Notes under the pieces: generated by a model | The model's database searches: none | What the model saw: only the letters and a program-made list of their open reading frames with translations | Told to the model about the DNA's origin: nothing | Made by a program: the position numbers and the translations under genes | Shown here: one piece after another, positions 5,172 through 5,202 of the stretch | Layout of the letters: each line of letters opens with the position of its first letter | How positions within the stretch are numbered: position 1 is the stretch's first letter | Assembly: GCA_015487895.1 (NCBI GenBank) | Contig: WFOW01000407.1 | Span: forward strand, 1 to 5,202 | From: Gammaproteobacteria bacterium | Lineage (GTDB): Bacteria > Pseudomonadota > Gammaproteobacteria > S144-34 | DNA length: 5,202 nt | Direction: 5' to 3'

Positions 5172-5202
5172 ACCGCCACCCCGCGCCGCTCGTGTGTGAT
5201 GC
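5153..5202 (-). CDS. Possible C-terminal end of an upstream minus-strand gene
   Basis: The minus strand is open from the right edge to a TGA at 5155-5153 and would encode a C-terminus ITHERRGVAVDPGKH. The stop lies in the loop of the 10-bp inverted repeat, where a gene end would be reasonable, and all other genes share this strand. Fifteen open codons in such GC-rich DNA are expected by chance, and I do not recognise the protein, so this is only a candidate. Confidence 0.2.
   Translation of the reverse strand, partial: ITHERRGVAVDPGKH

Larger units (their letters stand above)
4586..5202. other. Gene-free repeat-rich intergenic block
   Basis: No convincing complete gene is present upstream of the deacetylase. 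The block consists of seven arrays of 7-bp units (some reading on the plus strand, some inverted), four short hairpins with 3-nt loops, and a GC-rich inverted repeat at the right end. The long open frames that cross it exist because period-7 DNA without stop words stays open in several frames. A weak TAAAGT box on the minus strand at 4597-4592 could be a -10 for a leaderless deacetylase message, but no -35 accompanies it. Confidence 0.85.

Noticed and set aside
4756..5199. Plus-strand open frame across the repeat block
   Set aside because: The predicted peptide repeats LPSPVSR-like words because period-7 DNA gives a 7-residue protein period; no start signal or domain is seen.

Overview
The window is very GC-rich (roughly 70% or more by eye) and every convincing gene lies on the minus strand. 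The order glyA-nrdR-ribD, the AcuC-like deacetylase and the REP-like and heptamer repeats suggest a high-GC gammaproteobacterium, perhaps of the Chromatiales/Ectothiorhodospiraceae type. That assignment is inference from gene order and base composition; no 16S or other strong marker is present.

Read in the direction of transcription, from high to low coordinates, the layout is as follows. (1) 5202-4586: a gene-free block of about 600 bases made of period-7 repeat arrays in both orientations, four short hairpins with 3-nt loops (two of them REP-like) and a 10-bp inverted repeat near the right edge. (2) 4585-3608: an AcuC/class I histone-deacetylase-fold amidohydrolase. (3) 3581-2372: small accessory genes in toxin-antitoxin style. 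These are a truncated DUF4160 remnant, a DUF2442 gene, a Mut7-C PIN-fold RNase-like protein with a C-terminal zinc ribbon, and a vapBC-type pair (Phd/YefM-like antitoxin and PIN-domain toxin). (4) 1915-1: the housekeeping run glyA (serine hydroxymethyltransferase), nrdR (repressor of ribonucleotide reductase genes) and the first codons of ribD (riboflavin biosynthesis).

Spacing from the deacetylase to ribD is tight, with gaps of 5 to 34 nt and one 25-nt overlap, so long co-transcription is plausible. vapC ends only 7 nt before glyA. A transcript controlled by the vapBC antitoxin could therefore run into one-carbon metabolism, the dNTP-synthesis regulator and riboflavin synthesis. A 15-bp perfect palindrome 37 nt upstream of the vapB start is a candidate operator.

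Two things deserve most attention. The first 100 bases are a near-perfect fold-back (45-bp arms, 10-nt loop) built from the ribD start region; this looks like a contig-end or chimera artefact rather than biology. The 4609-5110 block is a mosaic of G3N4 heptamers with G-quadruplex potential on both strands, interleaved with hairpins whose stems differ by compensatory changes. No wholly new system can be claimed from the sequence alone; that repeat block is the best candidate for something little described.
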